Source: Panicum virgatum (taxonomy: Eukaryota; Streptophyta; Magnoliopsida; Poales; Poaceae). Taken from it: a DNA stretch of 64,000 nucleotides. Below the pieces are notes generated by a model. The model saw only the letters and a list, made by a program, of their open reading frames with translations. It did not search any database and was not told where the DNA came from. Below, piece after piece: positions 34,951 to 46,041 of the stretch (the stretch's first letter is position 1; each line of letters opens with the position of its first letter). The stretch spans positions 23,786,261 through 23,850,260 of the forward strand of contig NC_053141.1 in NCBI RefSeq assembly GCF_016808335.1, in the 5' to 3' direction. Both the position numbers and the translations under genes were made by a program.

Positions 34951-36066
34951 TTAGGATATGTCTTCATCCACTCCTCTTCCTTCTTCTGTCAAGTCTTCCG
35001 TAAAGACGTCTGGGAATTCAGACACCACGCGAATACCATCCGTGGGTCTAGCCTCCATCTAATGAAGAATACCATAAGGCTCTGTAGCACTGACTGTCAC
35101 CTCTTGGCCATCAGATGCTGACAAGTGAACTGACCGCTGAGCACAATCAATTCTGACTGCCCACTTGGCAAGAGTATGCATTCCTAGCATCACATCAATA
35201 CCCTTGGTGTCTATCACCATCAGATTTGCACTGAACTTTACCCTCCCTATAGAAACACTGACTCTGGGGCAGAAGATATGAGACCTCAATTGTCCTCCAG
35301 GTGAAGATACTAACATGCATTTCTTTAATGTGCTAGTATGAATACCATGATGCTTGACAAAAGACTGTGTAATAAAGGAATGCGTAGCACCAGTATCGAA
35401 AAGCACCGTAGTTGGATATGAGTTGACCATGGACGTACCAATAACCACGTTCGGAGACTCGGCCGCTGACTCGGCCGTCACATGGTTCACCTTCCCCTGT
35501 CGTGGCGCTCTGGGTTGGGCTGGGCGCCCCTGCTGTCCTGCCTGCCGTGGAGTCGGTGAAAGGCGTTTCTGTGGACAACTTTTGGCATAATGACCTTTTT
35601 GCTCGCATTGGTAGCACATGCGGTGGTGGTGAATGACACTGCTTGGTTGACCTTCATGTGAACTTAGCATCACATCTTGCATTGTTTCTTCTGCTTGCTT
35701 TTTAGACTCCTTGCGACCGCGTGGCTGAATCACATTCATAGTGATAGTCAACCCATTAATATAATCATAGAGAGCTTGATTCTCGACCTATGTATCTCTA
35801 GAGCACTCAGGATCCTTTCTCTTCTGGATGGTTTGTAGCTCATCGACCGATGGACTGTCGAGGAAAAGGGAATCCTCTGCTAGCTGCTCTTGATTAGACC
35901 TCTTCCTCTTTGTACTGGAGAACAACCTCTGGTTCCTCCTAGTTGTGGCTTCATCTTCAGTCGCACGAACTTGACGACAAGGAACGCCATAGAATTGGCA
36001 ACACGGGCAAGTTTTCTCACCATCACCCATTGCACTGTCTCCAAGGTCTTTTTGTTCTGCCGACAT
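34951..36066 (-). pseudogene. Gag-protease ORF with an unrelated N-terminal domain
   Basis: One frame of about 371 codons from ATG at 36066 to TAA at 34951-34953, with two in-frame TAGs (35788-35790 and 35059-35061); the second is CAG in E1. The N-terminal ~110 residues (MSAEQKDLGDSAMG, then TCPCCQFYGVPC, then a basic RRNQRLFSSTKRKR) have no counterpart in E1 Gag. A linker leads to the zinc knuckle (CYQCEQKGHYAKSC) and a protease with DTGATHSF, both T1-like. RT to chromodomain is deleted and the ORF ends VDEDIS. Probably a particle or RNA-binding protein acting in trans with an autonomous partner; that is inference. Confidence 0.72.
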
Positions 36067-36159
36067 CTGAGCTGGGATAAAAGGAAATACAGATTGGTAA
36101 GGTCAAGGAAAAGAGAAAAACTCCAAATAGGTGCTACATAAATCCGGGAACTCAGAACT

Positions 36160-36270
36160 AGAGCATAACTCTTCTGTTTCGTCTGAGAGATTTTCAACTT
36201 CTCTTGTACTAATTGTAGCACGGGGTGTCACATCCCTACCCCCTTACAGAAACCGACGTCCTCGTCGGTG
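36160..36270 (-). other. Scar with a foreign polypurine tract, LTR start and integrase-tail peptide
   Basis: Read on the minus strand: a hairpin ACCGACG AGGA CGTCGGT (36252-36269), TAAGGGGGTAGGGA (36234-36247), an LTR-like start TGTGACACCCCG (36221-36232), then a peptide resembling the integrase C-terminus (LVQEKLKISQTKQKSYA). These are parts of another chromovirus in the wrong order, inserted between the T1 leader and the gag-like ORF. Confidence 0.6.
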
Positions 36271-36804
36271 AATCTCTGGATATCACCTTCTCTTCGCGCT
36301 ATCCTTCTTCTCGACGAGCAAGACAGGAGAAACCCAAGGCATGATAAGGTAGAGAGGATGGAGTGGATGGTTTTACCCCCAACGATCTAACTTGTTTTAT
36401 TAATTAATTAACTTTAACTTAAAACTGATTTTCATTAAACAAATTTAACTACTAAACTATGCAATCAACCAAAAATCCAAATCAAACATGTAGCATAATA
36501 ACAAGCATACAAATTTCACAACTTAGCTGAGTTTTACACACGACTTGACTAACACAACGAGTCGCAGAACGTGCTATCGTATTATTATAAAGGGTCACCT
36601 AGCTGATACTCATGGTGGTCAGATGACTGATTCAGGCCAAAGTCTACGAAAACTATTATTTAGAGAGAGAAATCAAGGCAAGACGGGTAAAAGTCATAGA
36701 ATTCAAGGGGTATAATAGTAAAATAGTTTCAGCAGGCAAGGATTGGAGAGAAAAAGTCCTAAAACTCGACCAGTTCTATCTAGGCTTCGTCCTACAGTCG
36801 ATAT
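36271..36804 (-). other. Leader of the non-autonomous element
   Basis: From the primer site to about 36370 it matches the E1 leader on the opposite strand, including the CTGATTCAGGCC and GATCGTTGGGGG stretches. After that it departs from E1. No ORF is supported. Confidence 0.7.
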
Positions 36805-36817
36805 GGCTCTGATACCA
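36805..36817 (-). promoter_or_regulatory. Primer-binding site (initiator tRNA-Met)
   Basis: GGCTCTGATACCA on the plus strand is the complement of the primer site in E1, three bases from the LTR end. Confidence 0.9.
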
Positions 36818-36820
36818 CTC

Positions 36821-39800
36821 TTTAACACCCGGTTTAAAAAAGAACATAAACCGAGCAATCATATACGTGCCAGGATCAAGTCACACGTATATACAACAAA
36901 ATGAACAGTATATCACAGCACATATCACGTAAAAAGATATAATAAAGCGAATACGAATGTTATTTATTACATTAATGACAAAAATGTCTGATACAGCGGA
37001 AGCGAAGTACAAATACGGTAAAAGCTCTCCGAAGCTGAGCAGGGCGCCACAGGGACGTCGACTGGGAGACGAACGCCTAGAAGTCCTCGTAGTCCGGGTA
37101 GCGCTGAGCGAACTCCCTCGTATCGGCAGGAACTGAGCAGTAGTGGCGTAACCAAGAGGAAAAAGTAGAGAAGAGGCAAGGGTGAGTACACAACTTGTAC
37201 TCAACAAGTATAACACAAACTATGAGGCTCTAGGTTGGCTGACTCAACTGCATTAGCTTTTAAGTCTTGACAAAATTTTATTAAAGCCATTTACTACAAG
37301 TTGATGAATTACCATAAACCCAGTTTCATAGTAATTATCCAAAATTAATCATGTTACTACTGAGAACCAAACTGAAACCACCAAGGTAACCCCGAGAGGC
37401 ACCTCCCTCGTCGGAAGGAGATAACCCCACTAATCAAAAGGAGGATCTGGGCCGCTCATGACCGTGAGCACAGCTAGTATACCAGTTTTACACTCTGCAG
37501 AGGTTGTACATCTTTACCCACAAGTCGTGAGCTACGCCAGTTGTTCATCACACTTCCTTAGGTGAGATGGCTAGCGACTCACTACGAGGCCTTTACAAAG
37601 AAACTCGTTGGTAAGGAGTAACCGTGAGGGTGTATCGGCGACTATGGAGCAGGTCTAGTGGGCGTCAAGACACGAAGCACAGACGAGGCCACTCAGTACG
37701 AGGGACATAGAAGCTTACCACCCTTGCCCCGCAGGTAAGTTACTCCAAACCAAAAAGACCTAATTATTACGCCAAGACCGTCCCATTCCAGTCTTGTGGT
37801 AGCGCTGTTGTCCCAGGTTGTCGCTTTATGAACCTGTCCTTATGGAGAGTGGCCAACCAAGCACTAAGCACCGTGCTGGCCCCCTAAACCAAGTTTCTAA
37901 AAAAACATATTTTAACGAGACGTGAGCCACCCAAGCACGAAGCACAGAGGGCCACTCCCAGAATTAAGTTGCATAAACCATTAATCAAATTAATTAAAAA
38001 GGACCAAGTGTGTTATAGCACGGCACCTAGCACAACTAACCAAAATGCAACCCAAGGAATATATATAAAGGACATAAAGTGGCTAGGAAAGTCCTTATAG
38101 GCATACAGTATTAAAATGCAGTATGAAAATGTATTTAAAAGTGATAGGTTGTTCATGTTATACTTGCCTTCCTCATACTGCTCCTGCTGCTGCTCAAAGT
38201 GCTCAGAAGACGGCTGCTCCGGGTACTGGTACTGGGGCTCCTCCGGTAGCTCGACGTCTACTCACGAACACATGGCCAAAACGAGGCACAACAATAAGCA
38301 TACAAGCAAATAGTACATCAATACATAAAAATAGCACACTAACTAGTCTAAAACTATTCTACGCATTACAACGATCGCGTGGATATAAAGAACGCCTAAA
38401 ACGGAGCTAAAACGCATAATCTAGGCCAAAAACAAGTTCTAGGGGCTTATCTGCGAGAAAAACTAAGTACCAGGGGGTTTTATGCAAAAACCGAGGGCCT
38501 AAACATAATTAAAGGGTAGTTCTGGGGTCTAACTCGCAAAAATGGTAGGCCTGGACGGCGGGTTCTAATTTGAGAAAACTCAGGGGCCAAAACGATAAAA
38601 ACAGGACCTAACTGGAATTAGTTTTGAACACTGATGGACTGCGGGTTGATTTCAAAAACAGTTCGGGGACTCTTTAGCAAAAGGGACAGGGCGAAGGGGT
38701 ATCTTCAGATCTGATCCGCTGGATCGAGATCTGAGGGCCAGAATTTGATGGTTCTACGATCTAATCAGGGGCGTTCGCTGGAGATCGGATGGCCACGGGC
38801 GAAGGGGCGCATGGGGCGGCGGCGCTGCTCACCGGAGCAGAGCTCCGTGACAGAGCTCGGTCGGAGTACGCCGTTTCCGGTGTTCCGGGGGCTATTTGGG
38901 ATGGGGTTTGGCCGGGAAGCACCATTGTGGCATGGGTAATCCACTGGTGTGCTCAGGTAAGAGAATTTGGGGCTCGGTCGTGGCCTGCGGCGGTGCAGGG
39001 CGGCCCTGGGTCACCGGCGTGCCGCATGCTAGCACCTAGAGGGCGTTATGGCCTACAGCATCTAGCGCAAAAGATCAGGGGGGTTGGATTGGTGCTCACC
39101 GTGCCCGGAATCGGACGGGAAAGTGGCGCAGCGGGGTTTGGAGGTGAGGTACGGCGGCGCGGCGTGGACTGGCGTTCGCGGAGGAGGGCGCTGCCGGGGT
39201 CGAAGTCGAGGAAGGAGATCTCGAGGAGGATTCTGGCGCCAAGAAGGAGCTCCTGTGGTGCTTGCCAGGGCCTGGGAGGCGGCGGGGCGGCGTGGCCGTG
39301 GCGGCGAGATGCTCTGCTCCGAGCAGAGGCAGGGCTGAGCGGCTAGGGTTTGGGCGCGGTGCTGCGGGGCGAGGATGGGGGAAGCGGGGTCGTAGGTGGC
39401 GTTTAAAGGGGCGCCGGGGATCTCGGGGCGCAGCTGCGGAAGGGGATCCCTGGCAGTTTCACTGGTGATCTCGGGCGCGCTGGTGCGGTGGAGAAGACGG
39501 GGCCGACAAGCGGGCCCCGCTGGTCAGCGGCAGAGGGAGCGGTTCACGGGGGGGAGAACGGGTGACGCGTGGGCCCGCCCGGTCAGGTAAAGAAAGAGTG
39601 CGCGGCTATACTGGCTGGCGAGCGGGGCCGGCGGTTCAGTCGCTGAGGGGGGGAGGCGTCGCGCGAGCGGGAGGGAGCGTGCGGGCTGAGAGCGGGAAAG
39701 GGAGGGAGTGGGAGCGGGCTGGGCCAAGGCGGGGTGAGGAAGTGGGCCGCCAGATTGGTGCTGGACAGGGCTGCGGAGAGAGGGAGCAGCTGGGCCCGCG

Positions 39801-40150
39801 TGGAAGGAATTGGGCCGCGGGGAGAGAGGTGGGCCGCGGGGTTGGGCTACTGGGTTGGGCTGGGGTTTTCCTTTTCTATTTCTATTTCTTCTCCCTTTTT
39901 CTTTTTCAAACTACACCCAAACTAATTTGAATTCAAATCAAATTTGAATTTAAAACCTATGCACTCAAACAGACAAATAAAACTTATGCACCAGCATGAA
40001 TGCACAAACAAGTTTAAACCTAAAATAAATTTTAATTGCTTATGCAACAAAATTAGATTAAATGCAAGCTAAGCAAATTAAATCCTTAGAAAAATTAAAT
40101 AAACCGATTAAATTTATTATTAACTAGGAAAATCAAATTAGGGCGTTACA
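36821..40150 (-). repeat. 5' LTR of the non-autonomous element (3,330 bp)
   Basis: Ends TTTAACACCC (one base changed from TGTAACACCC) and GGGCGTTACA on the plus strand. Same layout as the partner LTR. The 5' LTR of a retroelement is the one that drives transcription. Confidence 0.93.
37077..38257 (-). CDS. LTR-resident small gene, intact exon pair (38257-38168 and 37132-37077)
   Basis: Both visible exons are open: the acidic exon (90 nt, begins VELPEEPQYQYPEQP), donor AAG/GCAAGT, an intron of about 1 kb, and the 56-nt last exon (VPADTREFAQRYPDYEDF, stop). The upstream coding exon and start codon are uncertain. Function unknown. Confidence 0.42.
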
Positions 40151-43100
40151 GCTACGCTAGTTGTTCATCACACTTCCGTAGGTGAGATGGCTAGCAAACT
40201 CACTACGAGGCTGTTACAAAGAATCTCGTTGGTAAGGCGTAACCGCGAAGAGTTAGATCGGCGACGATGGGGCCCACCTCCAGGGGTACAAGCACGTAGC
40301 ACAGACCAAGCCGGAGGAGCAGGGACCATTGAAGCTTACCACCCTTGCCCCGCAGGTAAGTTACTCCAAACCAAAAAGACCTAATTAGTAAGCCAAGACC
40401 GTCCCATTCCAGTCTTGTGGTTGCGCGATTGTCCCAGGTTGTCGCTCTAATGACGTACAGAGTGACCAAGTGACACTCTCAGAATTAAGTTGCATATACC
40501 ATTAATCAAATTAATTAAAAAGGACCAAGTGTGTTATAGCGCGGTACCTAGCACAACTAACCAAAATGCAACCCAAAGGATATATATAAAGGATATAAAG
40601 TGGCTAGGAAATCCTTATAGGCATACAGTATTAAATGCAGTATGAAAATGTATTTAAAAGTGATAGGTTGTTCATGTTACACTTGCCTTCCTCGTACTGC
40701 TCCTGCTGCTGCACAAACTGGTCAAAAGACGGCTGCTCCGGGTACTGGTACTGGGGCTCCTCCGGTAGCTCAACGTCTACTCACGAACACATGGCCAAAA
40801 ACAATGCACAACAATAAGCATACAAGCAAACAATAGCAAAAACTAAGAAACAGTACATCAGTACATAAAAACAGCACACTAAACTAGTCTAAAACTATTC
40901 TACGCGTCACAACGATCGCGTGGACATAAAGAACGCCTAAAACGGAGCTAAAACGCAAAATCTAGGCCTAAAACAAGTTTTAGGGGCTTATCTGCGAGAA
41001 AAACTAAGTTCCAGGGGGTTTTCTGCAAAAACCAAGGGTCTAAATGTAATTAAAGGATAAATCTAGGGTCTAACGCGTAAAAACAGCAGCTATGGACGGC
41101 GGGTTCTATTTCTAGAAAAACCAGGGGGCTTCGTGCAAAATTCTGGGCCGAAATGTAAATACTTTTGAACAGACTTGGAGTGCGGGTTGAATATGGAAAA
41201 GTTGGGGGGCTCTTTAACAAAATGGCCAGGGCGAAGGGGTATGGGTGGATTTCAGCCGTTGGATTGAGATCTGGTGGCTTGGAACAGTTATGGCCGCGAT
41301 CTAATGTCGTGCCTCTATTTCAGATCTGACGGCCCAGGTTGAAAGGGGGCGACGGCGGCGGCGCGGGTCGCCGGAGACAAGCTCCCGCGGCGGCGGCTCA
41401 CCGGAGTTCGCCGTTTACGGCCCTCCGGGGGTGGATTTGAGCGGGGCTGGGGTCTAGGGGCATCTAGGCGTCATGCGCAAGCCACCTGAGGGGTTAACGG
41501 GGTTTGGGGAAGGCCGGAGCGCGGAGGGCAAGGGCTGTGGCGGCTCTACGCCATGGCGAGACTCGCCGGCGCGGACCGCAACGGCGGCCAGGGGCCAGAT
41601 GTGAACTACGGGCTAAACTAGCTAGCGCAAAAGCAAGATAGGGCCGGGCTAGTGCTCACCTTGGTTTGAGACAGGCGAGGGCGCGACGCAGGACGAGCCG
41701 GCGGCGAGTTCGGGCGGAGGCACTGGACGGAGGTCGTGGTCCGGGGTGCGGGATGCTTCTCCGAGCCACGGATCCCCCACGAATCAAAGCGCCGCGACCC
41801 TGTGGTAAAGATGCGGGGTCAGGAAGGTGGCGAAACATGCCGGTGGCGTGGAATTTCGGTGGCGGGTTGACCTACCCGCGGCGGTGCATCTTACCGGCGA
41901 GGGGTCTCGGTGGGAAACTGGCCGCTGCGCAGGCCGGGGTTGCGGGTGGAAGCTTCGGGGAGGTTCCTGGCGTCGGGGTGGAATCGCTGCGGGGGCTCGG
42001 GCCGACGGCGGGTCGACGGAGCCGCGCAGGCACGGCGGCACAGGGAACTCAGCTCCCGCGGAGCCGAGGGGAGGCGGCGGCTAGGGTTTTGCGGGGCGGC
42101 GCGTGGGTGGATGGGGTGCAGGGGGGCCAATTAAAGGGCAAGCCGGGGATCTCGGGGACGCGTGCTCGGGCGGAGTCACGGCGGAGATCGCGGCGGGTCG
42201 TTGCTGCGCGGCCGGGGCGCGCGGAGGAAGGAGGAAACTGACGAGCAGGCCCGGCATGTCAGCTAGCGAGGGCGGGGTGCGACGCTGGCATGCGGGCCCG
42301 GTGGGAGGGGGCGCGCTGAGGGGGGAACGGACGCTGGCTTGCTGGGCTGCTGGCGAGGAACGAGCGCGGGGTGAGGAAGGAGCGGGCCGGTGAGAGCATG
42401 GAGGGTGCTGCTCGAGCTGGGCCGCGGCGCTGCGGGTCCGTGCGGAGGGTGAGGGGTGAGCGGGCCGCGCTGGGCCGTGCGAGATCGGGCCGCGCTGGGC
42501 CGTGCGAGATCGGGCCGCGTGTGGGGTAAGGGTGAGAGTGGGTTGGGCCCGCGGAGAGGGGTCGGGCCGGGGTTGTTGGGCTGGGTTTGGGTTTCCTATT
42601 TTCCTTGTCTTTTTTTCTATTTCATCTATCTTTTCTATTTCTAACTCAAACAAAGTTTGAAATCAAATACAAATTTGAATTCAAACCACACTCAAATAAT
42701 TAAAACTATGCACCAGCATGAATGCAACACCAAAATTTAAACCTATGATAAAATTTTAATTACTTAAGGAACAAAATTTTAGATTAAATGCAAGTCTAAC
42801 ACAATAAACCTTAGAAAAATTAAATAAAGCCAATTAAATTTATTATAAAATTCTGGAATTTAAATTAGGGTGTTACAGAACTTCATGGATCACTTCTTCT
42901 ACGGAGAAGGCTGAGCTATTGTGCGGCGCGAGGTCGAGCGCATGAAGCCCCAGGTGACTGTTCATTTCTCCTCTATTGCGTCGCTTCTTCGTCTTGTAAT
43001 ATGCTCACTATTTCTGGTCATTGTTCAGCTTCAGGCCAAAGCTGATGCTATCGTGGAGCCCATCCTAAAGGAAGTTGCGCCGAGGAAGGACCTGATGCTC

Positions 43101-43533
43101 TCATTTGAAGATTTTTGGGCGGATAGGAAACGTATTTATGAGTACCGTAATGCTGATATGAAGCGCTTTTTTGCCGAGTTCCAGCGCGATCCGGAGAAGC
43201 ACACGAAGATTCTTGCTGACCGTGCTCTTCATCGCGAAATAAAGCGAATTCTTGACACCGATAGGCCGTGTGGTGCTCCTGCTGGTCTCCTCGAACCAAA
43301 ACCGGAGCTAGTGGACGAAGAGCCACTGTCTCAGCACGAATTTATGTATCATCGCAAAGGCATCTTCGACGAGAGCTCTGGTTAATGTTGCGTTGCCCTC
43401 AATTGCAGGGGACGCCTTCAAAGCGTTTCTTCGACGGACAGACGAAGAGATATTAGATATTGCGGTCCGCGAAGTCATATCTGAGGTGGACCGCATTGTC
43501 TTCGAGGAAGAGGCCTCGGATGTAACTTTGTGA

Positions 43534-43877
43534 TTTGTGTCTTCGCGCTTCCACGTGAAGTGTATTTTCCTGTTGTAATAAAATTGTACTTTGTATATGA
43601 TCTGTGTTGAATATATGGCTCTTTGGCGTTTATCCTTCGGCTGTGCATAGATGTATGTTTGCGAAGCGTCACCCCTCCTTTTGTGCGGCAGAGGAGATAA
43701 ATGCATTTTGACTTGTTCATTGGCAATGCTGTCGCGCATAAATTTGTCTGCGAAGCGCCAACCCCCCTTCGCTCGACGGGCGGGGATGATGAGAAAGTGC
43801 AGCAGATTTTAGTCCCTTCGGCCTTCTGTTTTGAAAATTTTTCACCTTCGGGGTTTAGGTACACACGATTGCCCCTC
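43534..43877 (+). other. 3' flank of the antisense ORF
   Basis: A possible polyadenylation signal (AATAAA near 43580) follows the stop, then CTTCGG/GCGAAG motifs like those at 27861-28457. No gene seen. Confidence 0.4.
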
Positions 43878-43896
43878 CTCTGTTTTGTCATCACTT

Positions 43897-44351
43897 CCCG
43901 CCCGGTCTCACAATTCCATTTCACTTTCAATAACTCAGATACTGTAACATAACTATACATATAACTTATATCTCGCGAGTAACTGGAAATTACTCGTCTT
44001 CTAACATCCTATATCTCGCGAGTGACAAGCAGTCACTCGACTTCTATCGATACTTATTAAGCATAACGTTTCTATCGCCCTATACATACTAGTACAACTC
44101 AAGGAAACTACGGATCATGCAACTAGGTTTCAAATCAACTCCTAAAACGTAATGCATAAGTACTAGCAACATATATGGATGTCATAATTTTTAAAATACT
44201 AGGACATGCACCGGGGCTTGCGAAGGAGAGGTCGAGGAGGAGGCTAGGAAGGTAGACGAGCTTCGGTTCAAGTGGATTTGGGATTCTTGGAGGGAAACTC
44301 GCGATTCGGGCTGGCGAGCGCGAGGAGCTTCATGCGTCGTCCATGGCGAAA
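43897..44351 (-). repeat. Inverted T2 LTR fragment with an internal deletion
   Basis: It matches, on the minus strand, T2 LTR sequence equivalent to about 48003-48325 joined directly to about 46325-46453, so about 1.55 kb of LTR is missing. The join lies at a shared AGCCCC. Just before it, 43878-43896 is a 19-base piece of the same LTR in the opposite orientation. Confidence 0.8.
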
Positions 44352-44357
44352 ACATAC

Positions 44358-44814
44358 CGGCGGCGTAGCGGGCGATCCTGGCCAAAGCTGGGACGTGGCC
44401 TGGAAGAGTAGAGTCCAACAGAAGAGAAAACCGCTGCCTCGAGTACTCAGAAGTCACTCTGACAGGAAAACCAACCGTCGAAGCAGAGTAACTCGCAAAA
44501 ATGGGCTCCTGCTCACAAAACTGGGTAATAGCCATCGCAGCTGCACGATCCCAGACGCTCAAAATCTCAGCACCCTCAGTGTGCACCTCCCAAGGGTCTG
44601 ACTGAAAGAGACCGAGGCATGCCGGAACTCGCAGGCGAGCCTCCCAGCCAGAGATGGCCCCCTCGGAAGACACGCGACCGTAGTACTGGGGAGGCTCGGT
44701 GTGGCCAAACTCCTGGAGCACCTCCCACAGCAACACGGGAAGGCCCTCACGGTGAAGACAAGTGGAACGCACCCACCCGTCCTCGTCAAAGTGGAAGTCC
44801 GACAAGGCTGCCAT
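44358..44814 (-). pseudogene. Single exon of an unidentified plant gene or element ORF
   Basis: On the minus strand, acceptor TTTCGCAG, then ATG at 44814 and an open frame (MAALSDFHFDEDGWV, EFGHTEPPQYYGR, VWDRAAAMAITQFCEQEP) to a donor GCCG/GTATGT at 44358/44357-44352. The frame runs on into the T2 LTR only by read-through. It resembles proteins I recall as common in grass genomes and usually associated with transposons, but I cannot name a family. Further exons are absent because the T2 fragment begins right after the donor. Confidence 0.5.
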
Positions 44815-45242
44815 CTGCGAAAAACGCCGACAGCGGTAAGGAACATTCCCAAAAGAAAATACGAACTCATAACTTATAAAACGGTAAATACTTACAACAC
44901 TCTGGAAAAACAAAACTCTTTTAATTTCGAACTTCCAACAAAAATTCACAACCCAAATCACTCACTAACCCACTCTTGTAATGCAATGAATGGTATTATG
45001 CATGATCGTCCTACGTCACCCTTCCAACAAAATTTGCCGACAATAATAGGGCAATATACGTGGTCTTTCGGTGGCAACATACGCTCTCAATTATATAATC
45101 GATTTCTACACGCCTTAACTTACGAGTTCGTTTGTTAGTGTACCTGCAGAAATCACATGATATACAGATATATGCATATATCCACGACTGGACCCTTCGT
45201 GCCAGCACACACGAACGGCCCCCATGTACTTAAACCGCGGAT
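44815..45242 (-). other. Upstream intron or leader of the exon at 44358-44814
   Basis: AT-rich, no supported ORF; it ends in a pyrimidine-rich acceptor before the exon. Near 45190-45210 there is a CTTCGTGCCAGCACACACGAA imperfect palindrome that shares words with the break at 49303-49330. T2 pol begins at 45243. Confidence 0.4.
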
Positions 45243-45970
45243 GAGCATGTGCACTCACCTACAGTCAGAAGTGGGATGAATCTCTACCCTTAGCTGAGTT
45301 TGCTTATAATAATAGCTATCAAGAGAGCATCAGGATGGCTCCTTTTGAGGCGTTATATGGGCGAAGGTGTAGAACTCCATTGAATTGATCAGAAGCCGGT
45401 GAAAGAAATGTATTCGGCCCTGATATGGTCAGTGAGGCGGAAGAACAAGTCCGGGTTATACAGGAGAACTTAAAGATAGCCCAATCCCGGCAGAAAAGCT
45501 ATGCGGACAAGAAACGTCAATCAATCTCATTCCAAGTGGGGGATCATGTCTATTTACGAGTATCTCCAATGAGAGGAGTCCAACGGTTTGGTGTGAAGGG
45601 AAAGCTCGCCCCTCGCTTTGTTGGGCCTTTTCCTATCATCAAACAATGTGGGCCAGTAGCATATCGCTTGGAACTTCCTGCCCAATTATCCGCAGTTCAT
45701 AATATATTCCATGTTTCCCAGCTAAGGAAATGCCTCCGTGTTCCAGACAAAATAATGGACATAGAAAAGTTACAAGTGGAGCCCGATCTTGTCTATCCAG
45801 AGCATCCAGTGAAAATTGTTGATCACAAGACTCGGGTCACTCGAAATCAAACCAGCAATTTCTATAAGGTACAATGGAGTAATCACTCAGAGCGAGAAGC
45901 TACCTGGGAAACGGAGGAATTTGTTCAATCCAAATGTCCTGAGTTGCTCCAATTATACCAAGGTATATGA
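45243..45970 (+). pseudogene. T2 pol 3' fragment (integrase end and chromodomain)
   Basis: Nearly identical to 52559-53286 of the full T2 pol. It starts abruptly in the integrase ([16 protein letters not shown]) and runs through the GPF motif and chromodomain ([18 protein letters not shown]) to the natural stop TGA. One TGG to TGA change makes a stop at 45386-45388. Confidence 0.9.
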
Positions 45971-46006
45971 TTTTACGACTTCCTTTCAATTCGGCACTTT
46001 TCTCCT

Positions 46007-46041
46007 AAATCTCGGGACGAGATTTCTTTTAGGGGGAAGGA
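46007..46041 (+). promoter_or_regulatory. PPT-proximal hairpin and polypurine tract, first T2 copy
   Basis: AAATCTCG (46007-46014) pairs with CGAGATTT (46018-46025) across GGA, as in E1. TTTTAGGGGGAAGGA follows, then the LTR. Confidence 0.83.

Larger units (their letters stand above)
31557..40150 (-). mobile_element. Complete non-autonomous T1 element (8,594 bp)
   Basis: Two LTRs of about 3.33 kb flank a 1.93-kb internal region with primer site, leader, one gag-protease ORF and polypurine tract, all on the minus strand. Perfect target duplication GCTAC at 31552-31556 and 40151-40155. The LTRs are very similar (about five differences in the first 230 bases I compared), so the insertion is younger than the solo LTR it sits in. 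It lacks RT, RNase H and integrase and must have moved with enzymes from an autonomous T1 element. Confidence 0.93.
30842..42877 (-). mobile_element. Solo T1 LTR in the antisense ORF, itself split by a nested element
   Basis: Minus-strand T1 LTR in two parts, 30842-31556 and 40156-42877 (about 3.4 kb together), ends TGTAACACCC and GGGTGTTACA. Perfect target duplication GAACT at 30837-30841 and 42878-42882. No internal region belongs to it, so it is a solo LTR. Its small-gene exons survive: last exon around 31100 (VPADTREFAQCYQDYEDF) and acidic exon 40687-40776, both open. Confidence 0.92.
28591..43533 (+). pseudogene. Tat-type antisense ORF (Transposase_28-like), broken by a 12-kb nested insertion
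   Basis: Coding resembles the plant 'putative gypsy type transposon' (Transposase_28) proteins by my recollection of that family. The N-terminal globular part covers 28591-29390 (first ATG 28684; the apparent start at 28591 is GTG). After a frame change at about 29390 it continues (RWIEGIPIHDFVSIF), with a phase-1 intron at 29459-29543 (GTGAGT to TTGTAG) before VDPVVIESRADE. A Ser/acidic linker and a coiled coil (LEAKVAALEQEKTALQQRL) follow. There are TAG stops near 30208, 30343 and 30742. The insertion at 30842-42877 falls within AKNFMDHFF. Coding resumes at 42883, with an intron at about 42953-43028 (GTGACT to GTTCAG), a further frame change near 43375 and a stop at 43531-43533. Function unknown. 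Confidence 0.65.
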
